From the NCBI GenBank assembly GCA_032718475.1, contig JAUCBJ010007071.1, positions 1 through 59,698 of the forward strand: a stretch of 59,698 bases of DNA, given 5' to 3'. Under the pieces are notes generated by a model. The model did no database searches. It saw only the letters and a list, made by a program, of their open reading frames with translations, and was not told the origin of the DNA. This DNA is from Nemertoderma westbladi (taxonomy: Eukaryota > Xenacoelomorpha > Nemertodermatida > Nemertodermatidae). The translations under genes and the position numbers were made by a program. This document shows, piece after piece, positions 43,346 through 55,333 of this stretch. The number at the start of each line of letters is the position of its first letter. The first letter of the stretch is position 1.

Positions 43346-44690
43346 ATTCCAGACATCTCGCAAGGACTCTCACCTCTCCTGCAGAGAGCGATACATCACT
43401 ACAGTTCCTGGAATCGGCTCTGTAAGGCCGTTACATATTTAAAAATATGTTTTCACCATCACTACTCCGGGATGAAGACCAAAAGTGATACCGCTCCACT
43501 AACATCGGTGCAGGTCCATGTTGTTAAAGATCTTCCCAATTATAAGATATCCGACAGGTTTCTGAAGGAGAAGATCAGTTATCAGGAGCATGAAGAAACC
43601 AACAAGCAGATGCTGAGACTCCTGCAATGCTATGAGGATTCCGATAAGTATTTCCTGTTGTTGAGAAATCCACAGATGCGCTTAAGGGATCGTTTCTCTA
43701 GCACAATGATAGATGGGTTGATACGTGTTGGAGGAAGATTAACAAATGCTCCATTATCCTTTGACACTAAGTTCCCCATACTCATTAGAAATCTTGAAAT
43801 ACAAGTCAAGATGATTGTAGATGTTCACAGCAAACTTTATCATGCTGGTAGAGAACGAGTTCTTAGCGAAATTCGAACTCGCTATTATTTTTATAAACCC
43901 CGTAGAGCTCTGAACCAAGTTCTTAGGAACTGCATACCCTGTAGGAAAGCATTCAGTAGGCCTTTAACACAGCGAGAGGCAGAATTACCTAGGGAACGAG
44001 TAAGCTTCTATGAACCACCCTTTACTAATACCGGTGTAGATTTATTTGGCCCTATTGAAGTATATCGTGCTAGGACTATAGTCAAGAGATGGTGTGTCAT
44101 CTTTGTTTGTATGACTTGTAGAGCTATCCATCTCGATATGGTGAACGATTTATCTACCAACAGCTTTTTATTAAGCTTACGACGACAGATCGCTCGCTTT
44201 GGCACTAGTAACACGATGAGATCTGATAAGGGAACAAACTTCATTGGTGCCAACAATGAAATCAAAGCTTACGTCAAAGATTGGAACCAAAGACAGGTGG
44301 ACGATCAGCTACGAGTAACAGCGTCTAGCTGGACCTTCAACACCGCCGACGCCCCTTGGTGGGGAGGAAGTTGGGAGAGATTAATAAGAAGTGTGAAGAC
44401 CGCATTTCACTTTATAGTGCCTTGCCGCGCGTATCTCACCGACGAACTTTTGCGGACGTTAATGGAGGAAATTGCCGCCTATCTCAACGAGAGACCGCTT
44501 ATGCCAGTCTCATCGAGTCCCGATTCGCTGGAAGCGCTAACACCCGAGCACTTCCTACTGAAGAAACCTGTAGCCATGCTCCCACAATCGGAAATCACAG
44601 ACGGAGACGAATACTGCCGGCAAACTTGGCAACTCATGCAGTTGTTATCCCGTCGTTTCGCTGATATTCGCTTATTCGATATTCGATATT
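43346..44690 (+). pseudogene. BEL/Pao Pol copy B: C-terminal fragment (integrase region)
   Basis: From about 43346 to 44409 this is a near-identical direct copy of 38251-39314, with about seven substitutions noted, mostly transitions. It then continues further than copy A through the integrase C-terminal region (FIVPCRAYLTDELLRTLMEE at about 44410, LTPEHFLLKK at about 44540). Integrase residues D, D, E are present (GVDLFGP, SDKGTNF, WERLIRS). The normal end of the domain (a Trp-Arg-Trp-type tail) is lost at about 44660, where the sequence passes in frame into a 51-bp satellite. The left junction with the reversed fragment shows only a few shared bases (TGGA). Confidence 0.88.
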
Positions 44691-44694
44691 CGCT

Positions 44695-47355
44695 TTCGTT
44701 TATCGACAATAGAACCGGTATCATATCTCTAGGGAACAAAATACGACGATTTATCGACAATAGAACCGGTATCATATCTCTAGGGAACACAATACGACGA
44801 TTTATCGACAATAGAACCGGTATCATATCTCTAGGAAACACAATACGACGATTTATCGACAATAGAACCGGTATCATATCTCTAGGGAACACAATACGAC
44901 GATTTATCGACAATAGAACCGGTATCATATCTCTAGGGAACACAATACGACGATTTATCAACAATAGAACCGGTATCATATCTCTAGGGAACACAATACG
45001 ACGATTTATCGACAATAGAACCGGTATCATATCTCTAGGGAACACAATACGACGATTTACCAACAATAGAACCGGTATCATATCTCTAGGAAACACAATA
45101 CGACGATTTATCGACAATAGAACCGGTATCATATCTCTAGGGAACACAATACGACGATTTATCAACAATAGAACCGGTATCATATCTCTAGGGAACACAA
45201 TACGACGATTTATCAACAGTAGAACCGGTATCATATCTCTAGGGAACACAATACGACGATTTATCGACAATAGAACCGGTATCATATCTCTAGGGAACAC
45301 AATACGACGATTTACCAACAATAGAACCGGTATCATATCTCTAGGGAACACAATACGACGATTTATCAACAATAGAACCGGTATCATATCTCTAGGGAAC
45401 ACAATACGACGATTTATCGACAATAGAACCGGTATCATATCTCTAGGGAACACAATACGACGATTTACCAACAATAGAACCGGTATCATATCTCTAGGGA
45501 ACACAATACGACGATTTATCAACAATAGAACCGGTATCATATCTCTAGGGAACACAATACGACGATTTATCAACAATAGAACCGGTATCATATCTCTAGG
45601 GAACACAATACGACGATTTACCAACAATAGAACCGGTATCATATCTCTAGGGAACACAATACGACGATTTATCAACAATAGAACCGGTATCATATCTCTA
45701 GGGAACACAATACGACGATTTATCGACAATAGAACCGGTATCATATCTCTAGGGAACACAATACGACGATTTATCAACAATAGAACCGGTATCATATCTC
45801 TAGGGAACACAATACGACGATTTACCAAAAATAGAACCGGTATCATATCTCTAGGGAACACAATACGACGATTTATCAACAATAGAACCGGTATCATATC
45901 TCTAGGGAACACAATACGACGATTTATCAACAATAGAACCGGTATCATATCTCTAGGGAACACAATACGACGATTTATCGACAATAGAACCGGTATCATA
46001 TCTCTAGGGAACACAATACGACGATTTATCGACAATCATATCTCTAGGGAACACAATACGCGATTTATCGACAATAGAACCGGTATCATATCTCTAGGGA
46101 ACACAATACGACGATTTATCAACAATAGAACCGGTATCATATCTCTAGGGAACACAATACGACGATTTATCGACAATAGAACCGGTATCATATCTCTAGG
46201 GAACACAATACGACGATTTACCAACAATAGAACCGGTATCATATCTCTAGGGAACACAATACGACGATTTATCAACAATAGAACCGGTATCATATCTCTA
46301 GGGAACACAATACGACGATTTATCAACAATAGAACCGGTATCATATCTCTAGGGAACACAATACGACGATTTACCAACAATAGAACCGGTATCATATCTC
46401 TAGGGAACACAATACGACGATTTATCAACAATAGAACCGGTATCATATCTCTAGGGAACACAATACGACGATTTATCGACAATAGAACCGGTATCATATC
46501 TCTAGGGAACACAATACGACGATTTATCAACAATAGAACCGGTATCATATTTCTAGGGAACACAATAGGACGATTTACCAAACATAGAACCGGTATCATA
46601 TCTCTAGGGAACACAATACGACGATTTATCAACAATAGAACCGGTATCATATCTCTAGGGAACACAATACGACGATTTATCAACAATAGAACCGGTATCA
46701 TATCTCTAGGGAACACAATACGACGATTTATCGACAATAGAACCGGTATCATATCTCTAGGGAACACAATACGACGATTTATCAACAATAGAACCGGTAT
46801 CATATCTCTAGGGAACACAATACGACGATTTATCGACAATAGAACCGGTATCATATCTCTAGGGAACACAATACGACGATTTATCAACAATAGAACCGGT
46901 ATCATATCTCTAGGGAACACAATACGACGATTTATCGACAATAGAACCGGTATCATATCTCTAGGGAACACAATACGACGATTTACCAACAATAGAACCG
47001 GTATCATATCTCTAGGGAACACAATACGACGATTTATCAACAATAGAACCGGTATCATATCTCTAGGGAACACAATACGACGATTTATCAACAATAGAAC
47101 CGGTATCATACTGTATCTCTAGGGAACACAATACGACGATTTATCAACAATAGAACCGGTATCATATCTCTAGGGAACACAATACGACGAGTTATCAACA
47201 ATAGAACCGGTATCATATCTCTAGGGAACACAATACGACGATTTATCAACAATAGAACCGGTATCATATCTCTAGGGAACACAATACGACGATTTATCAA
47301 CAATAGAACCGGTATCATATCTCTAGGGAACACAATACGACGATTTACCAACAAT
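44695..47355 (+). repeat. 51-bp satellite, about 52 copies, open in frame on both strands
   Basis: The unit contains AATAGAACCGGTATCATATC, CTAGGGAACACAATACGACG and ATTTATCRAC. Being 51 bp (17 codons), it keeps one + frame (NRTGIISLGNTIRRFID) and one - frame (MIPVLLSINRRIVFPRD) open for over 2 kb. Units vary mainly at ATCGAC / ATCAAC / ACCAAC. The variant order of units 14-26 recurs in units 29-41, showing a ~750-bp internal duplication. One unit (about 46030-46062) has an 11-base and a 1-base deletion that together restore frame. A 5-base insertion at about 47110 ends the + frame at 47122. Confidence 0.95.
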
Positions 47356-47464
47356 AGTATTGACTTTGAAAACTAAAAATCACATTTGTGGTACTACTTT
47401 CAATTAAATTAAACTTCCCTCCAACTATAACTGTTTCTATCTAAGGTAAGCATCTGCCTAAGGG

Positions 47465-48942
47465 CAGTGATTTTTTATGTCCTTTTATTTGACTTTTTTT
47501 GTCCTTTTTTTTACGAATTATGCATAATGACTTTTGTTGTCCTTTTAATTACTTTTATTGTCCTTTTAATGACTTTTTATGTATGTATTTCTTCAAACTG
47601 CCAGACTGCTGATTTCTGGACTGTCAGACAGTTGATTTCACTATGCCTGTGCCAAAACATTCCATGATTCCATGATTTATAGACTATGAGATAGATTTCT
47701 ATATGCGCCTGTGGTAAAAAGACTCTATATTTAATAGTTTGTGGTTGTTGTCGATAATCGATTACCACATGACGTAGCAAAACACTCATTTTATAGCCAA
47801 AAACAATTACCAATTGATGGAAAGGAGCAGGTTAAGGCCGAGTTTTCTAACCAAAACAATAAACAGTCACTTTACCAAATCAGGGAAAGGAGCAGGTTAC
47901 AGAGACGGGATTTTCAAACCAAAACAATAAACGATCACTTAACTAATTGAGGGAAAGGAGCAGGCTACAGAGGCGGGATTTTCTAACCAAAACAATAAAC
48001 GATCACTTAACTCATTGAGGGAAAGGAGCAGGTTACAGAGGCGGGATTTTCTAACCAAACCAATAAACGATCATTTAACTAATTGAGGGAAAGGGACAGG
48101 TTACAGAGGCGGAATTTTCTAACCAAAACAATAAACGATCATTTAACTAATTGAGGGAAAAGGGCAGGTTACAGAGGCGGGATTTTCTAACCAAAACAAT
48201 AAACGATCATTTAACTGATTGAGGGAAAGGAGCAGGTTACAGAGACGGGATTTTATAACCAAAACAATAAACGATAATATTACCAATTGAGAAAAAGGAG
48301 CAGGTTAGAGGCGGGATTTTCTAACCAAAACAATAAACGATAACATTACCAATTGAGGGAAAGGAGCAGGTTACAGAGGCGGGATTATCTAACCAAAACA
48401 ATAAACGATCATTTAACTAATTGAGGGAAAGGGGCAGGTTACAGAGGCGGGCCTTCTGTGCTGTTGGAAATAGTGGTGCCGCTATCCGTAACACTACTCA
48501 GACAGTAGTCATGATCCATTATTGATTATAAAACTAATACAGTAATAGGCCTAAATTATGTGAAAGGTTATCCACATTTTCCACAATCCTGCAATCCAGT
48601 GTGGCCTATCAATTATTTAAAATTTATTAGCACAACCGGTAGGCCTACCATTACCGTATTTAAATGGTAGGCTACACAGTAGGCCTATAGCAGCACCGGT
48701 GCCGGTACCGGTACTAAAATACAGAATTACCTGCTTTATACCTACATCTGTACATACAATACAGCAAAATAGTGCTATATATCAGTATATACTAATACAG
48801 TAATACCGGTACTGATAGCCTGAGAGAACAGCAGTAGAGAAACCGGTAGCATGGAACCTAACATTAGACTTTTGGAGGACATAAAAAATAAAAAAAAAGG
48901 ACAAAAAAAGGATTTAAACGGACAATAAAAATTATTGCGCTG
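47465..48942. mobile_element. hAT-like non-autonomous element, 8-bp TSD, with 68-bp internal array
   Basis: Ends CAGTGATTTTTTATGTCC (47465) and, inverted, CAGCGCAATAATTTTTATTG (from 48942) are imperfect terminal repeats flanked by the exact 8-bp duplication CCTAAGGG (47457-47464 and 48943-48950). The subterminal word TGTCCTTTTA / GGACAATAAA is iterated (47478-47572 and 48875-48930). CAG ends with an 8-bp duplication fit hAT transposition. The interior carries the 68-bp tandem array. No transposase is present. Confidence 0.85.
47815..48455 (+). repeat. 68-bp tandem repeat, about 9-10 copies
   Basis: Each unit reads roughly GAGGGAAAGGAGCAGGTTAC, then AGAGGCGGGATTTTCTAACC, then AAAACAATAAACGATCA and ACTAATT. 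Related single units occur inverted at 745-810 (inside another transposon) and 57710-57780, and partially at 59095-59165, so the unit is dispersed as well as tandem. Confidence 0.92.
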
Positions 48943-48950
48943 CCTAAGGG

Positions 48951-49933
48951 CCTAGCTAAGGTAAGCTACCTACACAGTTGTGTTAGAAGGCGTTCTGATC
49001 ACTGATTGGCCAACTGTAGGATATAATGTAAGCCAGAAACTGATTATCCAAGTCACCCATGTTGACGGCACTCAAATGTTTAGTAAACATTTATTCTGCT
49101 GCAGTAGCTACAGTGTAGTTTAATCGTCTTTTTCGTTTGATTATTTGACTTTAACGTAACGTTAAACTTCTAATTCAAATAGTGAATATTATAAATAAAA
49201 CAACATATTTTACAAAATAATTAATTATTATATATTACATGAGAAAAAAATAGAACTTTTTGCACTGTTTTCAGGAAATTTTATTTCCCGAGCGTCACCG
49301 AGGTTAATAACGTGTATTAACATAACAGAGAGGATATAAAAAAATGTCTACGTATTTTCCCTTGTAATACATATTATTATATTCTTAAATTGGTACTTTT
49401 TGTTGCCCGATTCTTTAATAAAAGATGGTGCGATATACAGTACCGGATGTATTGTTACAAAATAAATTGAACTGTTGTATTTTACTATATTAATTCCATG
49501 GATACTACAATTCAAAGTGTAGCAGTGAACTCTTCAACTCCTTATGCTGGCATGTCACTGAATTACAACACTACAGTATTTCGGGGCTTGGAGTAAGTAC
49601 AATTTCAATAACTATATACTGTACGTCATTGTTCATAAAATGATAATAATAATAAATATAAGTATTATTATTATTATCATAAAATAGCACATTACAGCGT
49701 TACGGCACAATAATAGAACGAGGGCTGTAAAAGCTTTAATGTGCTAATTATGAACAATGGCGAATCTAAATTTATTTATTTGTGAGGAATTATTTGTAGT
49801 TATGCACTTAAACTATCTAGAACAACCTAATAATGACGCGGTGACATACTGGATATACTGGAAATACATAGTAAAATGTATGGCGTAGGAACATACTGAG
49901 AAATAATGTCGCACTGCGATATAAAGTTATTTA
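48951..49933. other. Intergenic with one possible exon
   Basis: AT-rich sequence with no continuous gene. The possible exon at 49498-49592 is listed separately. A TTATTATTATTATCAT simple repeat lies at about 49664-49681. Confidence 0.5.
49498..49592 (+). other. Possible first coding exon with consensus splice donor
   Basis: An ATG opens 31 stop-free codons (MDTTIQSVAVNSSTPYAG at the start) and ends in phase 2 at GA|GTAAGTAC, a near-perfect donor. Coding-like composition contrasts with the surrounding AT-rich DNA. No downstream exon was found by eye; if real, the gene runs into the 49934-52528 transposon as an intron. The family is not recognised. Confidence 0.35.
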
Positions 49934-50503
49934 TATCCCTGCAAACAAATTAACGTTAACAATGCATTAATATACGTTATTTTCTGACAATGCCAACGTT
50001 AATTATTAACGTAAAAAATACATATAAATAACGTTAGTTTGGCCGCCCTCTTAACGTTAAAAATTAACGCAAATTAACGTTAATTTTAAACGGTAAGTAT
50101 TTGGATCGTCAAAATATATTGTATGTTTAACGTTTAAAAATTACAAACAACTGATAGTGATAAAAACAATTGTAATAATTAACGCTTTAATTAACGTTAA
50201 CGTTAATTACCGCTAACTTTAATTAAAATTCTAAACCTGCATCTTGACAGTCAGAGCGGTAGACAGTGATAACTCGAAAACTAATTAATGAACTCGCTTA
50301 AAGCACCTACCACCAAAGAAGGCATTCTCATATTAAACAGTTTAAGGAAGGGTGAGTTGACCTCAGGTGACTAATGGAATTAATAACAACAGTTAAATTA
50401 TAAGCTTTCTCCCATCACGGCTCTTAAGGTAATTAATCAATGCATTCAAACAGATCTCACCAATCCATTTTCAGATTTGAAATCCTAATAAAATTATATC
50501 GAC

Positions 50504-50770
50504 AAAAAACCGCAAGTCTTGTTGACTTACGGTTTTTTTGCATAAATTTAAGTAGTTGCGGTCTTTTGTATTGCACGTACGGTCTTTTACCATTGTAACA
50601 TATCCAAATGTTGTGTCTTACGGCCTTTTTACATTGAATATCTCGAGAACTACTGTAGAGTAGATACGGTCTTTTCGATTATACCATTAGATAGAGCGCA
50701 TTTTTTAGACCCAGGAAAAGTGTATTTTGGAAAAATGCGACTTACGGTCTTATCACATTGCACGGCAGAT
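50504..50770 (+). repeat. Iterated TACGGTCTTTT words, starting with a 15-bp hairpin
   Basis: Six spaced copies of (T)ACGGTCTTTT-like words occur at about 50528, 50555, 50580, 50619, 50668 and 50744. The first lies in a hairpin: AAAAAACCGCAAGTC (50504-50518), a 5-base loop, then GACTTACGGTTTTTT (50524-50538). It resembles the subterminal word arrays of the other elements, but no opposite end was found. Confidence 0.7.
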
Positions 50771-50780
50771 ATGTCCTACT

Positions 50781-50895
50781 ACCCCCCCCCCCCCCCCCCC
50801 CCCCCCCCACTGCTGACGAGGTACTGTATGTCCAACTAGGCACCCTTCCCCAGTGTTGAGGTACGACCGAATACACCCCCCCCCCCCCCCCCCAG
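50781..50895 (+). repeat. Two poly-C tracts
   Basis: Runs of roughly 28 and 18 C residues (about 50781-50808 and 50877-50894), separated by ~68 bases. Similar homopolymers occur at 22326-22351 (C) and 23479-23498 (G). Exact lengths are uncertain because such runs are error-prone in sequencing. Confidence 0.85.
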
Positions 50896-51872
50896 GATAA
50901 TATTATGTTATCATGAAACATTTTACTGATATCCCATTTCTACCCTAGAAATCAAGAAATAAATTTTGATAACCCCACATTGTTTCATTGCAAAATACAG
51001 TAGGATATACAGTACCGTAAGTATTGCAAAATGGGGTATCCCCTAATTAAACACCTTAATTAACACAAGCAAAGCAAAACCTTTGGTACTTTGCTTAAAT
51101 GGTAAATATCATATCAACATTAAATATTCGCGAAATTAAGTTAATAATATGTAAATGTAAAGGCTGAATCGACACCACAACATGCAAACCGGGCTCCAGG
51201 TCATTTATTACGGATTATTTAGAAAAACGCTGGTCTTCGACTCGGCGAATAAGCCACACTTGGAATTGTCCATAAACGCTATTTAAACTTTTCAACGATA
51301 GTTTGTTTTTTCAGTGTAGTACACATGAACTCTACCGTACAATACACATGTGATACATTTAGATCCGGTCAGGATATTAACTCAACCAGCTACTCTAGAC
51401 AGGAAAAAAAATTACGCCGTATTCACAAATCCTGTGTATGTATGAATTCTGAATATGTACAGTATGAGTGTTTGAGTATTTTCAGGACTCATTATCCTGA
51501 ATAATAATGAATATGTGATACAATGCCATCAGATACGGTCAAATTCTTACTGTTTATCGCGATGTAATTAAGCTCTATCTCCTGGTAGAATATAAGACTG
51601 GTATTGCCGATAAAATAGGAATCGTGTTGATCAAGTTTCTCGATTTGTAAATATATGTGGTAGTCAGTTACTGTAACTCTTGGTAACCGTAATTGGGTCC
51701 ACGGCCCAAAGTAAGTCTCGTTTCGTTTGTCACTTCAAATAATTTCGCATTCATACAAAGTTAGTTTCTAAATTAGTTTTTTTCGTCTTCTGAACATTTC
51801 GTCGCTAAAACCATTTTGTTATTTATCGATATATAATCTTCAATAAAATTATTTAATAAAAGTCAAAACGTT

Positions 51873-51961
51873 ATGAAAATAAAGATGGAATTGTCAATAA
51901 AATTTGTGCCCTGGCTAATGATTATACTGTACGCTTGTTACTGGTACACAGATGCTGACAA
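51873..51961 (+). other. Possible signal-peptide exon with splice donor
   Basis: An ATG begins 29 stop-free codons whose product has a basic start, a hydrophobic core (FVPWLMIILYACYW) and a polar end, like a secretory signal peptide. It ends in phase 2 at GACAA|GTAAGG. It lies inside the AACGTT element, so it may be a captured exon or a host exon engulfed by a mis-drawn element. No following exon was found. Confidence 0.3.
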
Positions 51962-52528
51962 GTAAGGAAAATATTTAAAAATAATATTTAAAAAATTACA
52001 CAAGTATCATAAAAATTTAACAAAATACGAAATGATTAAAGTCATCGGATGGCCAGACATAGCCAATGTTATCCATTGATGAATCAGTTAAGTGATTCAC
52101 TAAATCATTGTTAAAATCTGACGTATATTAATGCTAAATTAACGTTAATAATGAACGTTAAAAGTTAACGTTAACAAATTTGGAAATGTCAGATCTCTGT
52201 TGATTTTTAACGTATAAATACAGTAATGATTTACCATGGAAATAATAATAAATTTTGTACATGTTCTTAAAAAAAAATAAAAATAAAAAAAATAAATACA
52301 GTAAAAAATTACCGTTAAAAATTTACATTAAAGTAACATTAAAAAATATGGTATTGTCAGATATTTGTCTATTTTTGACGTATATTTACTGTAAAAAATT
52401 AACGTTAAAAATTGACAGAATTCTAACGTATTTTAACGTAGGTTTATGGTTAAATTCTAACTGTAATTTTTTAACAAATGTCTAACATAAACCCAACGTT
52501 AGATTAACGTTGGTGGTTTGCAGGGATA

Positions 52529-52902
52529 CTATATAATATTTATATATTATATATACACCTACTGCGATATATGTCGCCCTAGAGATTTGGTAGTGCGAAA
52601 TTAATTCCACACAAATAAATAAATATATACTACTGTATACAGGTTGATGTACAGTGCATGATAAGCCTACAGTGAATGGGAATGGGAATTACTATCTGTC
52701 ATATGTAGTTTACTATAATATTGTGAATTTTTGTTTTTAAAAATTGATTTGCATATTGTAGCTGTACGTTGTTACATTGGTACTGTATATGTACTGTATA
52801 TCTGTAAAAAGTAGCCGTTTGTAACTACTACCTTGGCGATCTATAAATACAAGGCCTCGAGTCGAAGTAGTGCTCGACTGGGTGCTCCATTGGTGTGGTG
52901 GT
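52529..52902. other. Intergenic, no gene seen
   Basis: AT-rich sequence up to a possible tRNA A-box-like word TGGTGTGGTGG at about 52892, just before the 43-bp array. Confidence 0.5.
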
Positions 52903-53475
52903 TGCATTGCATTCACATTGCTTCGGAGGCCGTGGGTCCGATACCCGTATTGGGTTCACATTGCTTCAGAGACCGTGGGTCCGATACCCGTATTGGGTTA
53001 ACATTGCTTCGTTGGCCGTGGGTCCGATACCCGTATTGGGTTCACATTGCTTCAGAGGCCGTGGGTCCGATACCCGTATTGGGTTCACATTGATTCGGAG
53101 GCCGTTGGTCCGATACCCGTATTGGGTTCACATTGCTTCGTTGGCCGTGGGTCCGATACCCGTATTGGGTTCACATTGCTTCGTTGGACGTGGGTCCGAT
53201 ACCCGTATTGGGTTCACATTGTTTCGGAGGCCGTTGGTCCGATACCCGTATTGGGTTCACATTGCTTCGTTTGACGTGGGTCCGATACCCGTATTGGGTT
53301 CACATTGCTTCGTTGGACGTGGGTCCGATACCCGTATTGGGTTCACATTGTTTTGGAGGCCGTTGGTCCGATACCCGTATTAGGGTCACATTGCTTCGGA
53401 GGCCCTCGGTCCGATACCCGTATTAGGGTCACATTGCTTCGGAGGCCCTCGGTCCGATACCCGTATTGGGGTCAG
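52903..53475 (+). repeat. 43-bp tandem repeat, about 13 copies, each with a B-box-like word
   Basis: Each unit is TTCACATTGCTTCGGAGGCC followed by GTGGGTCCGATACCCGTATT and GGG, with variants GTTGGCC, GTTGGACG and CCCTCGG. GGTCCGATACC resembles the RNA polymerase III B box (GGTTCGANNCC), and an A-box-like TGGTGTGGTGG precedes the first copy by ~45 bases. This suggests amplification of the 3' half of a tRNA-like or tRNA-derived SINE sequence. Several open frames crossing the array are periodic artefacts. Confidence 0.92.
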
Positions 53476-55333
53476 TGCAATTTTCGTTTTGGCACGAATG
53501 CTTTTTAATGGACCAGCCAGGGCGCATCTCTGCCTTGCATTGTTAAATGGTAGCTAATGCGTACTGGAGTTTCCTCTACGGTGTATAGTTTTCTGGGGGG
53601 CCGCATTGGAATTGAGTCATCACACTTTGTGCGTAAGCGTAATCCCTGGCCTAACGGTTTAAGGAAACTTGTGGCTTTTTAATTTCAACCGTTGATTTTT
53701 AATCTGCGGTCCCTTTTTAATTTCCGTTGTTTTTTTAATTCTTTAGGGGATATCCTGCAACAATATACTGATTTATGCAGTTATGCGGGCCACAATTAAT
53801 TAGTAGCATAGTATGAACAATGTTACGTCACTGGAAAACCAGTGGAGTGAATGGAATTAATATAACCAATCACAATCGAATGTTGTCCTCCTTTGCTGTT
53901 ATAGTGTGTGTTGTGCTGTAGTGGCATTCTTTGCTGCATACTACTGTACTACAGCGGAATGGTTTCTTATTGGACGGAAGAAAGGTGGTGTGACATTTTT
54001 CTTGGCCAATATTTTTACTCAGGTTGGTAGCTGGAAAGATCGCATGATGTTTACAATTAATTACTCAAACTGTGCTTTCTATTATTGTACTACTTCTACA
54101 GTTCTAGCCTAAATATTAATTCTGTCTCTGTCTACACACCCTTTCAGCATTTTGTCAGTTTGTTGTAGACATACCTACTGCCTGATGCCTGACCACTATG
54201 CTAGTTAGTCAGTTAGTAGTTAATAGTCCGGCAGGCAGGGCTGCAGCTGCAGGAGATGTGGAAATGCAGAAATGGCGTAAAAATACCTTTCGTCCATCTG
54301 ACTGTCTGACCATGCGCAGATGATGAGATGCGTGCACGGCGCACGGCACGGTACAGTCACGTTCAGACGTTCTGAGTTTGGCTGTCGGGTACCGGAAATA
54401 CAGAGAGACAGATATATAATACTGTAATACAGTAATAGGCCTAGGCCCTATCAGCCTATACAGAAACAGAATACACCCTGTACAGCTGTATGGAATCCAT
54501 CCAAAAACATTGCTGAAACAATTTTGAAGAGCGCCGCACATTGCAGCATTGCTGCATTGAAACAATTTTGAAGAGCGCCGCACCAATGCAATTTCAATTT
54601 TGAAGGAGTGTACCGGTAACTGTAACCATAGTCTGCCAAAGTCAGTACCGGTACTCAGCCATTCCAAGCAAAAGTAAACCTTTTGGTGAAAAATTAAAGT
54701 ACTTAGAAATTCATTTCTTTTGTTTTGAGTGTGTAGCAGTACAGCAGTAGCACACATATTGTGCTTCATAGTTCATAGGCCTACTGTCATAAAACTGTTT
54801 TCAAATGTTTCATAGGCCCTATCATCCCTCGCCAATTTTTTTTTACAGTCTGACAGTGTCCGCAAAATGTGATTTGAAAAATGCCAAAAATTCAATATTT
54901 TTGGCATAATTTCATACAAACTAAAATTCCATGATCATTACCAAACTGACAATGCCATACAGCCATATGTTTTTCAGAATCTTATATCTATGTAGTAATT
55001 AGCCATGTCGGTTAAATAATGTACAACTAATAAATATTTTTCTAATAGCATTGTAATGTGTAACAGTGTAATGAGTGGATGGAAAATGTCACGACTAGGG
55101 CTCAACAGAAGCTTCGGCTTCGGTTCGGTTCGGGCCGAAGTTTGGCAATTTCGGTTCGGTTCGGCTTCTGCAATTGATAGTGCAGAAGCCCGGAGCAAAC
55201 TTTGCTAAATATTCCAAGTATTACATTGACTGATTGAGCTAAGACCAGAAGACAGTAAGACTAATCAATCTGTCCATCGTTGTACTAATTAATTTTGGGG
55301 TGTAAACGTTAAGCAGACACTGGTGCAGAGCTG
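53476..55333. other. Intergenic with fragments of repeats
   Basis: No gene recognised. Positions about 54510-54585 contain a direct repeat of CAATTTTGAAGAGCGCCGCA. Position 55096 begins TAGGGCTCAACAGAAGC followed by iterated CTTCGGTTCGG words: the look of one end of a hAT-like element related in style to 949-1731, without a visible partner end. AATGCCAAAAATTC-like words near 54880-54905 are similar to those at 6648. Confidence 0.5.

Larger units (their letters stand above)
49934..52528. mobile_element. Inverted-repeat element with iterated AACGTT word
   Basis: Terminal inverted repeats TATCCCTGCAAAC lie at 49934 and, inverted, end at 52528. Counting TA as the target site gives TIR TCCCTGCAAAC with a TA duplication; the superfamily is therefore uncertain. 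Both arms (about 49950-50225 and 52120-52520) carry many TTAACGTTAA / AACGTT palindromes. The interior holds an array of TACGGTCTTTT words, two poly-C tracts and a possible signal-peptide exon. No transposase seen. Confidence 0.7.

Noticed and set aside
44479-47354. Long minus-strand open frames (MIPVLLSINRRIVFPRD repeats)
   Set aside because: The 51-bp period keeps an antisense frame open mechanically; it is the shadow of the satellite.
44695-47355. CRISPR-like array
   Set aside because: Units are contiguous without unique spacers, in a eukaryotic retroelement context; it is a satellite.
50504-50538. Rho-independent terminator
   Set aside because: Stem with T-run looks bacterial, but everything around it is animal transposon DNA; it is part of an iterated word array.
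52833-53508. Overlapping open frames through the 43-bp array
   Set aside because: Present in more than one frame with the same repeat-derived words; no evidence of translation.
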